Shown here: positions 1 through 10,400 of the stretch, one piece after another
How positions within the stretch are numbered: the first letter of the stretch is position 1
Layout of the letters: each line of letters starts with the position of its first letter
NCBI RefSeq assembly: GCF_032854445.1
Contig: NW_027018078.1
Coordinates: 27,113 to 91,112, forward strand
From: Liolophura sinensis
Lineage: Eukaryota; Mollusca; Polyplacophora; Chitonida; Chitonidae
Length of the DNA: 64,000 nt
Reading direction: 5' to 3'
Notes under the pieces: model-generated
The model's input: the letters and a program-made list of their open reading frames with translations, nothing else
Told to the model about the DNA's origin: nothing
The model's database searches: none
Translations under genes and position numbers: made by a program

Positions 1-81
1 TGCGGAATTGGGCCAGGCATCGGCAGCTGTTAAAAAATTGCAAATATCCCTGGTTTCCATGGAGTAAGAGCCGTTACTGGG

Positions 82-87
82 CACGTG
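82..87. other. CACGTG hexamer, conserved per monomer (representative)
   Basis: A perfect palindromic hexamer in the context GGGCACGTGATTATGACAT, present in most monomers. It is the E-box/G-box core recognised by bHLH proteins in general, but no function is shown here. Occasional loss variants include CACATG near 44548 and 49492, CACGTA near 34675 and 39056, and CACAAG near 37411. Confidence 0.6.
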
Positions 88-96
88 ATTATGACA

Positions 97-110
97 TCAA
101 TGATCATTGA
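97..110. repeat. 14-bp perfect palindrome TCAATGATCATTGA (representative)
   Basis: The sequence equals its own reverse complement. In many monomers base 109 is C instead of G (CATTCAATTG), which shortens the perfect palindrome to ten bases (AATGATCATT) but creates the hexamer palindrome CAATTG beside it. Both states are common across the array. A third, rarer state has ATAAATGATC or ATTAATGATC on the left. Confidence 0.85.
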
Positions 111-219
111 ATTGTCGCTACAGCCAAAAGTATTGGTCGGAGAGCCACGCGGTTTGCACCATTCGATTTCTCGTCACAAAATACGTCGGATTAGCCTCTT
201 ACCAGTAGCACTGGAACAG

Positions 220-253
220 TTTTTCCACTTTTGCATTTTTACCTGGTCTTTTT
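220..253. other. Phased T-tract cluster (representative)
   Basis: T-tracts at 220-224, 229-232, 236-240 and 249-253, centred 8-13 bp apart, occur in nearly every monomer; TTAATTG follows. A/T-tracts phased near the helical repeat are known to bend DNA, and curvature is common in satellite DNA. Curvature here is an inference from spacing. Confidence 0.6.
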
Positions 254-274
254 GTTAATTGAAATCGGCTACAC

Positions 275-287
275 TGTACTCTGTACA
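275..287. repeat. TGTAC-TCT-GTACA inverted repeat (representative)
   Basis: Five-base arms around a three-base centre, lying just before the TCGCGA hexamer palindrome. Most monomers keep it. A minority have TGTACTATGTACC, which keeps a four-base GTAC at each side but breaks the outer pair. The variant co-occurs with CAATTTTTCGAATTTTG upstream (for example about 830, 6865, 18945, 23330), so it marks a monomer lineage. Confidence 0.8.
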
Positions 288-356
288 ATCGCGACTGGTC
301 ATTACTATATTCAACTTTTGACTATAAGTTATGTGCCCTTCGGTAGCCCAGAAGAC

Positions 357-359
357 CTG
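357..359. other. Multi-state variable trinucleotide in invariant context
   Basis: In the frame CCCAGAAGAC-NNN-AAATCTTT the three bases are CTG (as here), GAC, GTC or CTC in different monomers, while the bases around them hardly vary. Examples are CTG at 357, GTC near 907, GAC near 4199 and CTC near 2551. It is a handy subtype marker. Confidence 0.85.
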
Positions 360-366
360 AAATCTT

Positions 367-379
367 TGGGCTAAGCCCA
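367..379. repeat. TGGGCT-A-AGCCCA dyad with C/T switch (representative)
   Basis: Six-base arms around a single A. In roughly half the monomers T372 is C (GGGCCAAGCCC), which weakens the dyad and changes the in-frame TAA to CAA. Other states are GGGCTCAGCCC (about 43186, 48127), GGGCTTAGCGC (about 20126, 25068) and GAGCGAAGCCC (about 5855, 55800). Confidence 0.8.
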
Positions 380-481
380 TTTAACTCACCCAGCAATTGT
401 GTTACTTCTAAGTCCAAGACAATCTCAATGTCTTTATCTACGTGTAGAAAAACCACACCTTTTGTACATAAAAATCACAAG

Positions 482-511
482 GTACTTGATACAGTCTGCT
501 GTAAAAAGTAC
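482..511. repeat. 30-nt nested inverted repeat, hairpin-capable (representative)
   Basis: The order is GTACTT, GA, TACAG, TCTG loop, CTGTA, AA, AAGTAC. The outer six-base and inner five-base arms are exact reverse complements, separated by a two-base mismatch on each side. It is kept in most of the 116 monomers, with rare arm changes (CAGTCAGCTG near 43860, 48800 and 53185; CTGTATAAAG near 32885 and 33433). It lies directly before the class-defining junction. Its function is unknown. Confidence 0.82.
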
Positions 512-547
512 AACTGACAACAGACCCACATGAATAAGGTGCCAAAA
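512..547 (+). repeat. Junction class F (GACAACAGACC...CATGAATAAGG), representative
   Basis: One of three main versions of the segment between the hairpin and the next ATGCGG. By hand tally 36 of 116 junctions are of this class, including two with the special form GACCACAGATCCACAGG (19721-19747 and 24662-24689). It is followed either by AATTTAGCC or AATTGGGCC heads. Confidence 0.85.
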
Positions 548-799
548 GATGCGGAATTGGGCCAGGCATCGGCAGCTGTTAAAAAATTGCAAATATCCCT
601 GGTTTCCATGGAGTAAGAGCCGTTGCTGGGCACGTGATTATGACATAAATGATCATTCAATTGTCGCTACAGCCAAAAGTATTGGTCCGTGAGCAACGCG
701 GTTTGCACCATTCGATTTCTCGTCACAAAATACGTCGGATTAGCCTCTTACCAGCAGCACTGGAACAATTTTTTTGAATTTTGCATTTTTGCCTGGTCT

Positions 800-1648
800 T
801 TTTGTTAATTGAAATCGGCTACACTGTACTATGTACCATCGCGACTGGTCATTACTATATTCAACTTTTGACTATATGTTATGTGCCCTTCGGTAGCCCA
901 GAAGACGTCAAATCTTTGGGCCAAGCCCATTTAACTCACCCAGCAATTGTGTTACTTCTAAGTGCAAGACAATCTCAATGTCTTTATCTACGTGTAGAAA
1001 AACCAGACCATTTGTACATAAAAAACACAAGGTACTTGATACAGTCTGCTGTAAAAAGTAGAACTAAACATTGACCCACATTTATAAGGTGCCAAAAGAT
1101 GCGGAATTGGGCCAGGCATCGGCAGCTGTTAAAAAATTGCAAATATCCCTGGTTTCCATGGAGTTAGAGCCGTTACTGGGCACGTGATTATGACATTAAT
1201 GATCATTGAATTGTCGCTACAGCCAAAAGTATTGGTCAGAGAGCAACGCGCTTTGTACCATTCGATTTCTGGCCACAAAATACGTCGGATTAGCCTCTTA
1301 ATAGTAGCACTGGAACAGGTTTTCCAATTTTGCATTTTTACCTGGTGTTTTTGTTAATTGAAATCAGCTACACTGTACTCTGTACAATCGCGACTGGTCA
1401 TTACTATATTCAACTTTTGACTATAAGTTATGTGCCCTTCGGTAGCCCAGAATACGTCAAATCTTTGGGCTAAGCCCATTTAACTCACCCAGCAATTGTC
1501 TTACTTCTAAGTCTGAGACAATCTCAATGTCTTTATCTACGTGTAGAAAAACCACACCTTTTGTACATAAAAATCACAAGGTACTTGATACAGTCTGCTG
1601 TAAAAAGTACAACTTAACACTGACCCACATTTATAAGGTGCCAAAAGA
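800..1648 (+). repeat. 11-monomer-offset duplication, copy A
   Basis: This segment shares rare variants with 6836-7684, offset about 6035 bp (11 units). They include CTATGTACCATCGCG, CCAGACCATTTG, AAAAGTAGAACT, GAGTTAGAGCC, GACATTAATG, CAACGCGCTTTGTACC, TCTGGCCACAA, CTTAATAGTAGC and CAGGTTTTCCAA. So many rare shared variants indicate a common duplication origin. Similarity weakens after about 1700. Confidence 0.88.
1062..1097 (+). repeat. Junction class T (AAACA(C/T)TGACC...CATTTATAAGG), representative
   Basis: About 35 of 116 junctions are of this class, a subset reading TTTATCAGG (for example about 10955, 13705, 22487, 35115, 50480). It is usually followed by AATTGGGCC, TTAAAAAATTGC and AATATCCC in the next monomer head. 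Confidence 0.85.
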
Positions 1649-2706
1649 TGCGGAATTGGGCCAGGCATCGGCAGCTGTTAAAAATTGCAAATATCCCTGG
1701 TTTCCATGGAGTAAGAGCCGTTGCTGGGCACGTGATTATGACATCAATGATCATTCAATTGTCACTACAGCCAAAAGTGTTGGTCGGAGAGCAACGCGGT
1801 TTGTACCATTCGATTTGTAGTCACAAAATACGTCGGATTAGCCTTTTACCAGCAGCACTGGAACAATTTTTCCAATTTTGCATTTTTGCCTGGTCTTTTT
1901 GTTAATTGAAATCGGCTACACTGTACTCTGTACAATCGCGACTGGTCATTACTATATTCAACTTTTGACTATAAGTTATGTGCCCTTCGGTAGCCCAGAA
2001 GACCTGAAATCTTTGGGCCAAGCCCATTTAACTAACCCAGCAATTGTCTTACTTCTAAGTCCAAGACAATCTCAATGTCTTTATCTACGTGTAGAAAAAC
2101 CACACCATTTGTACATAAAAAATAAGGTACTTGATACAGTCTGCTGTAAAAAGTACAACTAAACACTGACCCACATTTATAAGGTGCCAAAAGATGCGCA
2201 ATTGGGCCAGGCATCGGCAGCTGTTAAAAAATTGCAAATATCCCTGGTTTCCATGGAGTAAGAGCCGTTGCTGGGCACGTGATTATGACATCAATGATCA
2301 TTCAATTGTCGCTACAGCCAAAAGTATTGGTCGGAGAGCAACGCGGTTTGCACAATTCGATTTCTCGTCACAAAATACGTTGGATTAGCCTCTTACCAGC
2401 AGCACTGGAACAGTTTTTCCACTTTTGCATTTTTACCTGGTCTTTTTGTTAATTGAAATCGGCTACACTGTACTCTGTACAATCGCGACTGGTCATTACT
2501 ATATTCAACTTTTGACTATAAGTTATGTGCCCTTCGGTAGCCCAGATGACCTCAAATCTTTTTGCCAAGCCCATTTAACTCACCCAGCAATTGCCTTACT
2601 TCTAAGTGCAAGACAATCTCAATGTCTTTATCTACGTGTAGAAAAACCACACCATTTGTACATAAAAAACACAAGGTACTTGATACAGTCTGCTGTAAAA
2701 AGTACA

Positions 2707-2742
2707 ACTGAACACTGACCCACTTCAGTAAGGTGCCAAAAG
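2707..2742 (+). repeat. Junction class S (GAACACTGACC...CTTCAGTAAGG), representative
   Basis: About 39 of 116 junctions are of this class; a subset reads CTTTAGTAAG (about 10400-20300). The next head is usually AATTGAGCC, TTGAAAAATTGC and AATTTCCC. Class S dominates 9.8-24 kb and is rare after 42 kb (six junctions). Confidence 0.85.
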
Positions 2743-5700
2743 ATGCGGAATTGAGCCAGGCATCGGCAGCTGTTGAAAAATTGCAAATTTTCCTGGTTTC
2801 CATGGAGTAAGAGACGTTGCTGGGCACGTGATTATGACATCAATGATCATTCAATTGTCACTACAGCCAAAAGTATTGGTCTGAGAGCAACGCGGTTTGC
2901 ACCATTCGATTTCTCGTCACAAAATACGTCGGATTAGCCTCTTACCAGCAACACTGGAACATTTTTTCCACTTTTGCATTTTTGCCTGGTCTTTTTGTTA
3001 ATTGAAATGGGCTACACTGTACTCTGTACAATCGCGACTGGTCATTACTATATTCAACTTTTGACTATAAGTTATGTGCCCTTCGGTAGCCCAGAAGACG
3101 TAAAATCTTTGAGCTAAGCCCATTTAACTCACCCAGTAATTGTCTTACTTCTAAGTCCAAGACAATCTCAATGTCTTTATCTACGTGTAGAAAAACAACA
3201 CCATTTGTACATAAAAAACACAAGGTACTTGATACAGTCTGCTGTAAAAAGTACAACTGAACACTGACCCACATTTATAAGGTGCCAAAAGATGCGGAAT
3301 TGGGCCAGGCATCGGCAGCTGTTAAAAAATTGCAAATATCCCTGGTTTCCATGGAGTAAGAGCCGTTACTGGGCACGTGATTATGACATCAATGATCATT
3401 GAATTGTCGCTACAGCCAAAAGTATTGGTCGGAGAGCCACGCGGTTTGCACCATTCGATTTCTCGTCACAAAATACGTCGGATAATTCTCTTACCAGTAG
3501 CACTGGAACAGTTTTTCCACTTTTGCATTTTTACCTGGTCTTTTTGTTAATTGAAATCGGCTACACTGTACTCTGTACAATCGCGACTGGTCATTACTAT
3601 ATTCAACTTTTGACTATAAGTTATGTGCCCTTCGGTAGCCCAGAAGACCTGAAATCTTTGGGCTAAGCCCATTTAACTCACCCAGCAATTGTGTTACTTC
3701 TAAGTCCAAGACAATCTCAATGTCTTTATCTACGTGTAGAAAAACCACACCTTTTGTACATAAAAATCACAAGGTACTTGATACAGTCTGCTGTAAAAAG
3801 TACAACTGACAACAGACCCACATAAATAAGGTGCCAAAAGATGCGGAATTGGGCCAGGCATCGGCAGCTGTTAAAAAACTTGCAAATTTCCCTGGTTTCC
3901 ATGGAGTAAGAGCCGTTGCTGGGCACGTGATTATGACATCAATGATCATTCAATTGTCACTACAGTCAAAAGTATTGGTCGGAGAGCAACGCGGTTTGCA
4001 CCATTCGATTTCTCGTCACAAAATACGTCGGATTAGCCTCTTACCAGCAGCACTGGAACAGTTTTTCCACTTTTGCATTTTTGCCTGGTCTTTTTGTTAA
4101 TTGAAATCGGCTACACTGTACTCTGTACAATCGCGACTGGTCATTACTATATTCAACTTTTGACTATAAGTTATGTGCCCTTCGGTAGCCCAGAAGACGA
4201 CAAATCTTTGGGCCAAGCCATTTAACTCACCCAGCAATTGCCTTACTTCTAAGTGCAAGACAATCTCAATGTCTTTATCTACGTGTGGAAAAACCACACC
4301 ATTTGTAGGTGAAAAACACAAGGTACTTGATACAGTCTGCTGTAAAAAGTACAACTGAACACTGACCCACTTCAGTAAGGTGCCAAAAGATGCGGAATTG
4401 AGCCAGGCATCGGCAGCTGTTAAAAATTGCAAATATCACTGGTTTCCATGGAGTAAGAGCCGTTACTGGGCACGTGATTATGACATCAATGATCATTGAA
4501 TTGTCGCTACAGCCAAAAGTATTGGTCAGAGAGCAACGCGGTTTGCACCATTCGATTTCTCGTCACAAAATACGTCGGATTAGCCTCTTACCAGCAGCAC
4601 TGGATCATTTTTTCCACTTTTGCATTTTTGCCTGGTCTTTTTGTTAATTGAAATCGGCTACACTGTACTCTGTACAGTCGCGACTGGTCATTACTATATT
4701 CAACTTTTGACTATAAGTTATGTGCCCTTCGGTAGCCCAGAAGACGTCAAATCTTTGAGCGAATCCCATTTAACTCACCCAGTAATTGTCTTACTTCTAA
4801 GTGCAAGACAATCTCAATGTCTTTATCTACGTGTAGAAAAACCACACCATTTGTACATAAAAAACACAAGGTACTTGATACAGTCTGCTGTAAAAAGTAC
4901 AACTGAACACTGACCCACATTTATAAGGTGCCAAAAGATGCGGAATTGGGCCAGGCATCGGCAGCTGTTAAAAAATTGCAAATATCCCTGGTTTCCATGG
5001 AGTAAGAGCCGTTACTGGGCACGTGATTATGACATCAATGATCATTGAATTGTCGCTACAGCCAAAAGTATTGGTCGGAAAGCCACGCGGTTTGCACCAT
5101 TCGATTTCTCGTCACAAAATACGTCGGATTAGCCTCTTACCAGTAGCACTGGAACAGTTTTTCCACTTTTGCATTTTTACCTGGTCTTTTTGTTAATTGA
5201 AATCGGCTACACTGTACTCTGTACAATCGCGACTGGTCATTACTATATTCAACTTTTGACTATAAGTTATGTGCCCTTCGGTAGCCCAGAAGACCTGAAA
5301 TCTTTGGGCTAAGCCCATTTAACTCACCCAGCAATTGTGTTACTTCTAAGTCCAAGACAATCTCAATGTCTTTATCTACGTGTAGAAAAACCACACTTTT
5401 TGTACATAAAAATCACAAGGTACTTGATACAGTCTGCTGTAAACAGTACAACTGACAACAGACCCACATGAATAAGGTGCCAAAAGATGCGGAATTGGGC
5501 CAGGCATCGGCAGCTGTTAAAAAATTGCAAATTTCCCTGGTTTCCATGGAGTAAGAGCCGTTGCTGGGCACGTGATTATGACATCAATGATCATTGAATT
5601 GTCACTACAGCCAAAAGTATTGGTCGGAGAGCAACGCGGTTTGCACCATTCGATTTCTCGTCACAAAATACGTCGGATTAGCCTCTTACCAGCAGCACTG

Positions 5701-6835
5701 GATCATTTTTTCCACTTTTGCATTTTTGCCTGGTCTTTTTGTTAATTGAAATCGGCTACACTGTACTCTGTACAGTCGCGACTGGTCATTACTATATTCA
5801 ACTTTTGACTATAAGTTATGTGCCCTTCGGTAGCCCAGAAGACGTCAAATCTTTGAGCGAAGCCCATTTAACTCACCCAGTAATTGTCTTACTTCTAAGT
5901 CCAAGACAATCTCAATGTCTTTATCTACGTGTAGAAAAACCACACCTTTTGTACATAAAAATCACAAGGTACTTGATACAGTCTGCTGTAAAAAGTACAA
6001 CTGACAACAGACCCACATGAATAAGGTGCCAAAAGATGCGGAATTGGGCCAGGCATCGGCAGATGTTAAAAAATTGCAAATTTCCCTGGTTTCCATGGAG
6101 TAAGAGCCGTTGCTGGGCACGTGATTATGACATCAATGATCATTGAATTGTCACTACAGCCAAAAGTATTGGTCGGAGAGCAACGCGGTTTGCACCATTC
6201 GATTTCTCGTCACAAAATACGTCGGATTAGCCTCTTACCAGCAGCACTGGAACAGTTTTTCCACTTTTGCATTTTTGCCTGGTCTTTTTGTTAATTGAAA
6301 TCGGCTACACTGTACTCTGTACAATCGCGACTGGTCATTACTATATTCAACTTTTGACTATAAGTTATGTGCCCTTCGGTAGCCCAGAAGACCTCAAATC
6401 TTTGGGCTAAGCCCATTTAACTCACCCAGCAATTGTGTTACTTCTAAGTCCAAGACAATCTCAATGTCTTTATCTACGTGTAGAAAAACCACACCTTTTG
6501 TACATAAAAATCACAAGGTACTTGATACAGTCTGCTGTAAAAAGTAGAACTGACAACAGACCCACATGAATAAGGTGCCAAAAGATGCGGAATTGGGCCA
6601 GGCATCGGCAGCTGTTAAAAAATTGCAAATATCCCTGGTTTCCATGGAGTAAGAGCCGTTGCTGGGCACGTGATTATGACATAAATGATCATTCAATTGT
6701 CACTACAGCCAAAAGTATTGGTCGGAGAGCAACGCGGTTTGTACCATTCGATTTGTCGTCACAAAATACGTCGGATTAGCCTCTTACCAGCAGCACTGGA
6801 ACAATTTTTCGAATTTTGCATTTTTGCCTGGTCTT

Positions 6836-7684
6836 TTTGTTAATTGAAATCGGCTACACTGTACTATGTACCATCGCGACTGGTCATTACTATATTCAAC
6901 TTTTGACTATATGTTATGTGCCCTTCGGTAGCCCAGAAGACGTCAAATCTTTTTGCCAAGCCCATTTAACTCACCCAGCAATTTTCTTTTTTCTAAGTGC
7001 AAGACAATCTCAATGTCTTTATCTACGTGTAGAAAAACCAGACCATTTGTACATAAAAAACACAAGGTACTTGATACAGTCTGCTGTAAAAAGTAGAACT
7101 AAACACTGACCCACATTTATAAGGTGCCAAAAGATGCGGAATTGGGCCAGGCATCGGCAGCTGTTAAAAAATTGCAAATATCCCTGGTTTCCATGGAGTT
7201 AGAGCCGTTACTGGGCACGTGATTATGACATTAATGATCATTGAATTGTCGCTACAGCCAAAAGTATTGGTCAGAGAGCAACGCGCTTTGTACCATTCGA
7301 TTTCTGGCCACAAAATACGTCGGATTAGCCTCTTAATAGTAGCACTGGAACAGGTTTTCCAATTTTGCATTTTTACCTGGTGTTTTTGTTAATTGAAATC
7401 GGCTACACTGTACTCTGTACAATCGCGACTGGTCATTACTATATTCAACTTTTGACTATAAGTTATGTGCCCTTCGGTAGCCCAGAATACGTCAAATCTT
7501 TGGGCTAAGCCCATTTAACTCACCCAGCAATTGTCTTACTTCTAAGTCTAAGACAATCTCAATGTCTTTATCTACGTGTAGAAAAACCACACCTTTTGTA
7601 CATAAAAATCACAAGGTACTTGTTACAGTCTGCTGTAAAAAGTACAACTTAACACTGACCCACATTTATAAGGTGCCAAAAGAT
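6836..7684 (+). repeat. 11-monomer-offset duplication, copy B
   Basis: Partner of 800-1648. It differs by a few substitutions, for example TTTTTGCCAAG in place of TTTGGGCCAAG near 6950 and TTTCTTTTTTCTAAG near 6982. The partner at 775 has a seven-T run (CAATTTTTTTGAATT) where this copy's equivalent reads CAATTTTTCGAATT. Confidence 0.88.
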
Positions 7685-9905
7685 GCGGAATTGGGCCAGG
7701 CATCGGCAGCTGTTAAAAATTGCAAATATCACTGGTTTCCATGGAGTAAGAGCCGTTACTGGGCACGTGATTATGACATCAATGATCATTGAATTGTCGC
7801 TACAGCCAAAAGTATTGGTCAGAGAGCAACGCGGTTTGCACCATTCGATTTCTCGTCACAAAATACGTCGGATTAGCCTCTTACCAGCAGCACTGGATCA
7901 TTTTTTCCACTTTTGCATTTTTGCCTGGTCTTTTTGTTAATTGAAATCGGCTACACTGTACTCTGTACAGTCGCGACTGGTCATTACTATATTCAACTTT
8001 TGACTATAAGTTATGTGCCCTTCGGTAGCCCAGAAGACGACAAATCTTTGGGCTAAGCCCATTTAACTCACCCAGCAATTGCCTTACTTCTAAGTGCAAG
8101 ACAATCTCAATGTCTTTATCTACGTGTAGAAAAACCACACCATTTGTACGTGAAAAACACAAGGTACTTGATACAGTCTGCTGTAAAAAGTACAACTGAA
8201 CACTGACACACTTCAGTAAGGTGCCAAAAGATGCGGTATTGAGCCAGGCATCGGCAGCTGTTGAAAAATTGCAAATTTCCCTGGTTTCCATGGAGTAAGA
8301 GACGTTGCTGTGCACGTGATTATGACATCAATGATCATTCAATTGTCACTACAGCCAAAAGTATTGGTCGGAGAGCAACGCGGTTTGCACCATTCGATTT
8401 CTCGTCACAAAATACGTCGGATTAGCCTCTTACCAGCAGCACTGGAACAGTTTTTCCACTTTTGCATTTTTACCTGGTCTTTTTGTTAATTGAAATCGGC
8501 TACACTGTACTCTGTACAATCGCGACTGGTCATTACTATATTCAACTTTTGACTATAAGTTATGTGCCCTTCGGTAGCCCTGAAGACGTCAAATCTTTGG
8601 GCCAAGCCCATTTAACTCACCCAGCAATTGTCTTACTTCTAAGTCCAAGACAATCTCAATGTCTTTATCTACGTGTAGAAAAACCAGACCATTTGTACAT
8701 AAAAAACACAAGGTACTTGATACAGTCTGCTGTAAAAAGTACAACTTAACACTGACCCACATTTATAAGGTGCCAAAAGATGCGGAATTGGGCCAGGCAT
8801 CGGCAGCTGTTAAAAAATTGCAAATATCCCTGGTTTCCATGGAGTAAGAGCCGTTACTGGGCACGTGATTATGACATAAGTGATCATTGAATTGTCGCTA
8901 CAGCCAAAAGTATTGGTTAGAGAGCAACGCGGTTTGCACCATTCGATTTCTCGCCACAAAATACGTCGGATTAGCCTCTTACCAGCAGCACTGGAACAGT
9001 TTTTCCACTTTTGCATTTTTACCTGGTCTTTTTGTTAATTGAAATCGGCTACACTGTACTCTGTACAATCGCGACTGGTCATTACTATATTCAACTTTTG
9101 ACTATAAGTTATGTGCCCTTCGGTAGCCCAGAAGACGACAAATCTTTGGGCTAAGCGCATTTAACTCACCCAGCAATTGTGTTACTTCTTAGTGCAAGAC
9201 AATCTCAATGTTTTTGTTTACGTGTAGAAAAACCACAGCTTTTGTACATAAAAATCACAAGGTACTTGATACAGTCTGCTGTAAAAAGTACAACTGACAA
9301 CAGACCCACATGAATAAGGTGCCAAAAGATGCGGAATTTAGCCAGGCATCGGCAGCTGTTGAAAAATTGCAAATTTTCCTGGTTTATATGGAGAAAGAGA
9401 CGTTGCTGGGCACGTGATTATGACATCAATGATCATTGAATTGTCACTACAGCCAAAAGTATTGGTCGGAGAGCAACGCGGTTTGCACCATTCGATTTGT
9501 CGTTACAAAATACGTCGGAGTAGCCTCTTACCAGCAGCACTAGAAAGTTTTCGAATTTTGCATTTTTGCCTGGTCTTTTTGTTAATTGAAATCGGCTACA
9601 TGGTACTATGTACCATCGCGACTGGTCATTACTATATTCCACTTTTGACTATAAGTTATGTGCCCTTCGGTAGCCCAGAAGACGACAAATCTTTGGGCTA
9701 AGCCCATTTAACTCACCCAGCAATTGCCTTACTTCTAAGTCGAAGACAATCTCAATGTCTTTATCTACGTGTAGAAAAACCACACCATTTGTACATAAAA
9801 AACACAAGGTACTTGATACAGTCTGCTGTAAAAAGTACAACTGAACACTGACCCACTTCAGTAAGGTGCCAAAAGATGCGGAATTGAGCCAGGAATCGGC
9901 AGCTG

Positions 9906-10400
9906 TTGAAAAATTGCAAATTTCCCTGGTTTCCATGGAGTAAGAGACGTTGCTGGGCACGTGATTATGACATCAATGATTATTCAATTGTCACTACAGC
10001 CAAAAGTATTGGTCGGAGATCAACGCGGTTTGCACCATTCGATTTCTCGTCACAAAATACGTCGGATAATCCTCTTACCAGCAGTACTGGAGCATTTTTT
10101 CCACTTTTGCATTTTTGCCTGGTCTTTTTGTTAATTGAAATCGACTACACTGTACTCTGTACAATCGCGACTGGTCATTACTATATTCAACTTTTGACTA
10201 TAAGTTATGTGCCCTTCGGTAGCCCAGAAGACGACAAATCTTTGGGCCAAGCCCATTTAACTCACCCAGCAATTGTGTTACTTCTAAGTGCAAGACAATC
10301 TCAATGTCTTTATCTACGTGTAGAAAAACCACACCATTTGTACGTGAAAAACACAAGGTACTTGATACAGTCTGCTGTAAAAAGTACAACTGAACACTGA
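9906..10400 (+). other. Longest in-phase open frame in the clean region (165 codons incl. TTG), not called a gene
   Basis: The frame starts at a TTG and runs 164 residues through most of one monomer. The usual TAG in GGATTAGCC is GATAATCC here and the usual TAA is CAA. The duplicate copy at 12651-13145 has the same length with two substitutions. There is no ATG at the start, the upstream ATGCGGAATTGA stops at once, and no domain, signal sequence or family resemblance is recognised. The antisense strand is open over part of the same bases. I judge it a chance by-product of low stop density in the repeat. Confidence 0.15.

Larger units (their letters stand above)
1..549 (+). repeat. Reference monomer 1 of the satellite
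   Basis: Used here as the coordinate frame for the unit. In order it holds a head segment (1-80), a CACGTG hexamer (82-87), a 14-bp palindrome (97-110), a conserved GC-richer stretch (140-200), a T-tract cluster (220-253), a TGTAC dyad (275-287), a strongly conserved block from about 290 to 345, a variable trinucleotide (357-359), a 13-bp dyad (367-379), a conserved block (405-450), a 30-nt nested inverted repeat (482-511) and the class-defining junction (512-547). I found no convincing internal ~183-bp sub-repeat when comparing the thirds of the unit by eye. Confidence 0.95.

Noticed and set aside
122-140. GCCAAAAGTATTGG and GCCAAAAGATGCGG as an internal direct repeat
   Set aside because: Only eight bases match contiguously, with no flanking similarity; this is consistent with chance.
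1-549. Self-cleaving hammerhead ribozyme in the repeat, as known from some tandem satellites
   Set aside because: The conserved CTGANGA core was not found on either strand. The nearest minus-strand match, from CACTTCAG, fails the consensus.
1-549. CENP-B box
   Set aside because: TTCG occurs in CATTCGATTTCTCG and CCCTTCGGTAGCC, but the required downstream A and CGGG spacing is absent. Variant GTCGAAGAC on the minus strand also fails at the CGGG part.
1-549. Internal trimer of a ~183-bp ancestral repeat
   Set aside because: The thirds of the unit do not align by eye; only short chance matches such as GCCAAAAG at two places were found.
1648-1905. Many 60-90-codon frames starting ATGCGG or in other phases as genes
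   Set aside because: They are the same repeat read in different frames, ended by variants at the recurrent stop sites. No homology or ordered gene context exists.
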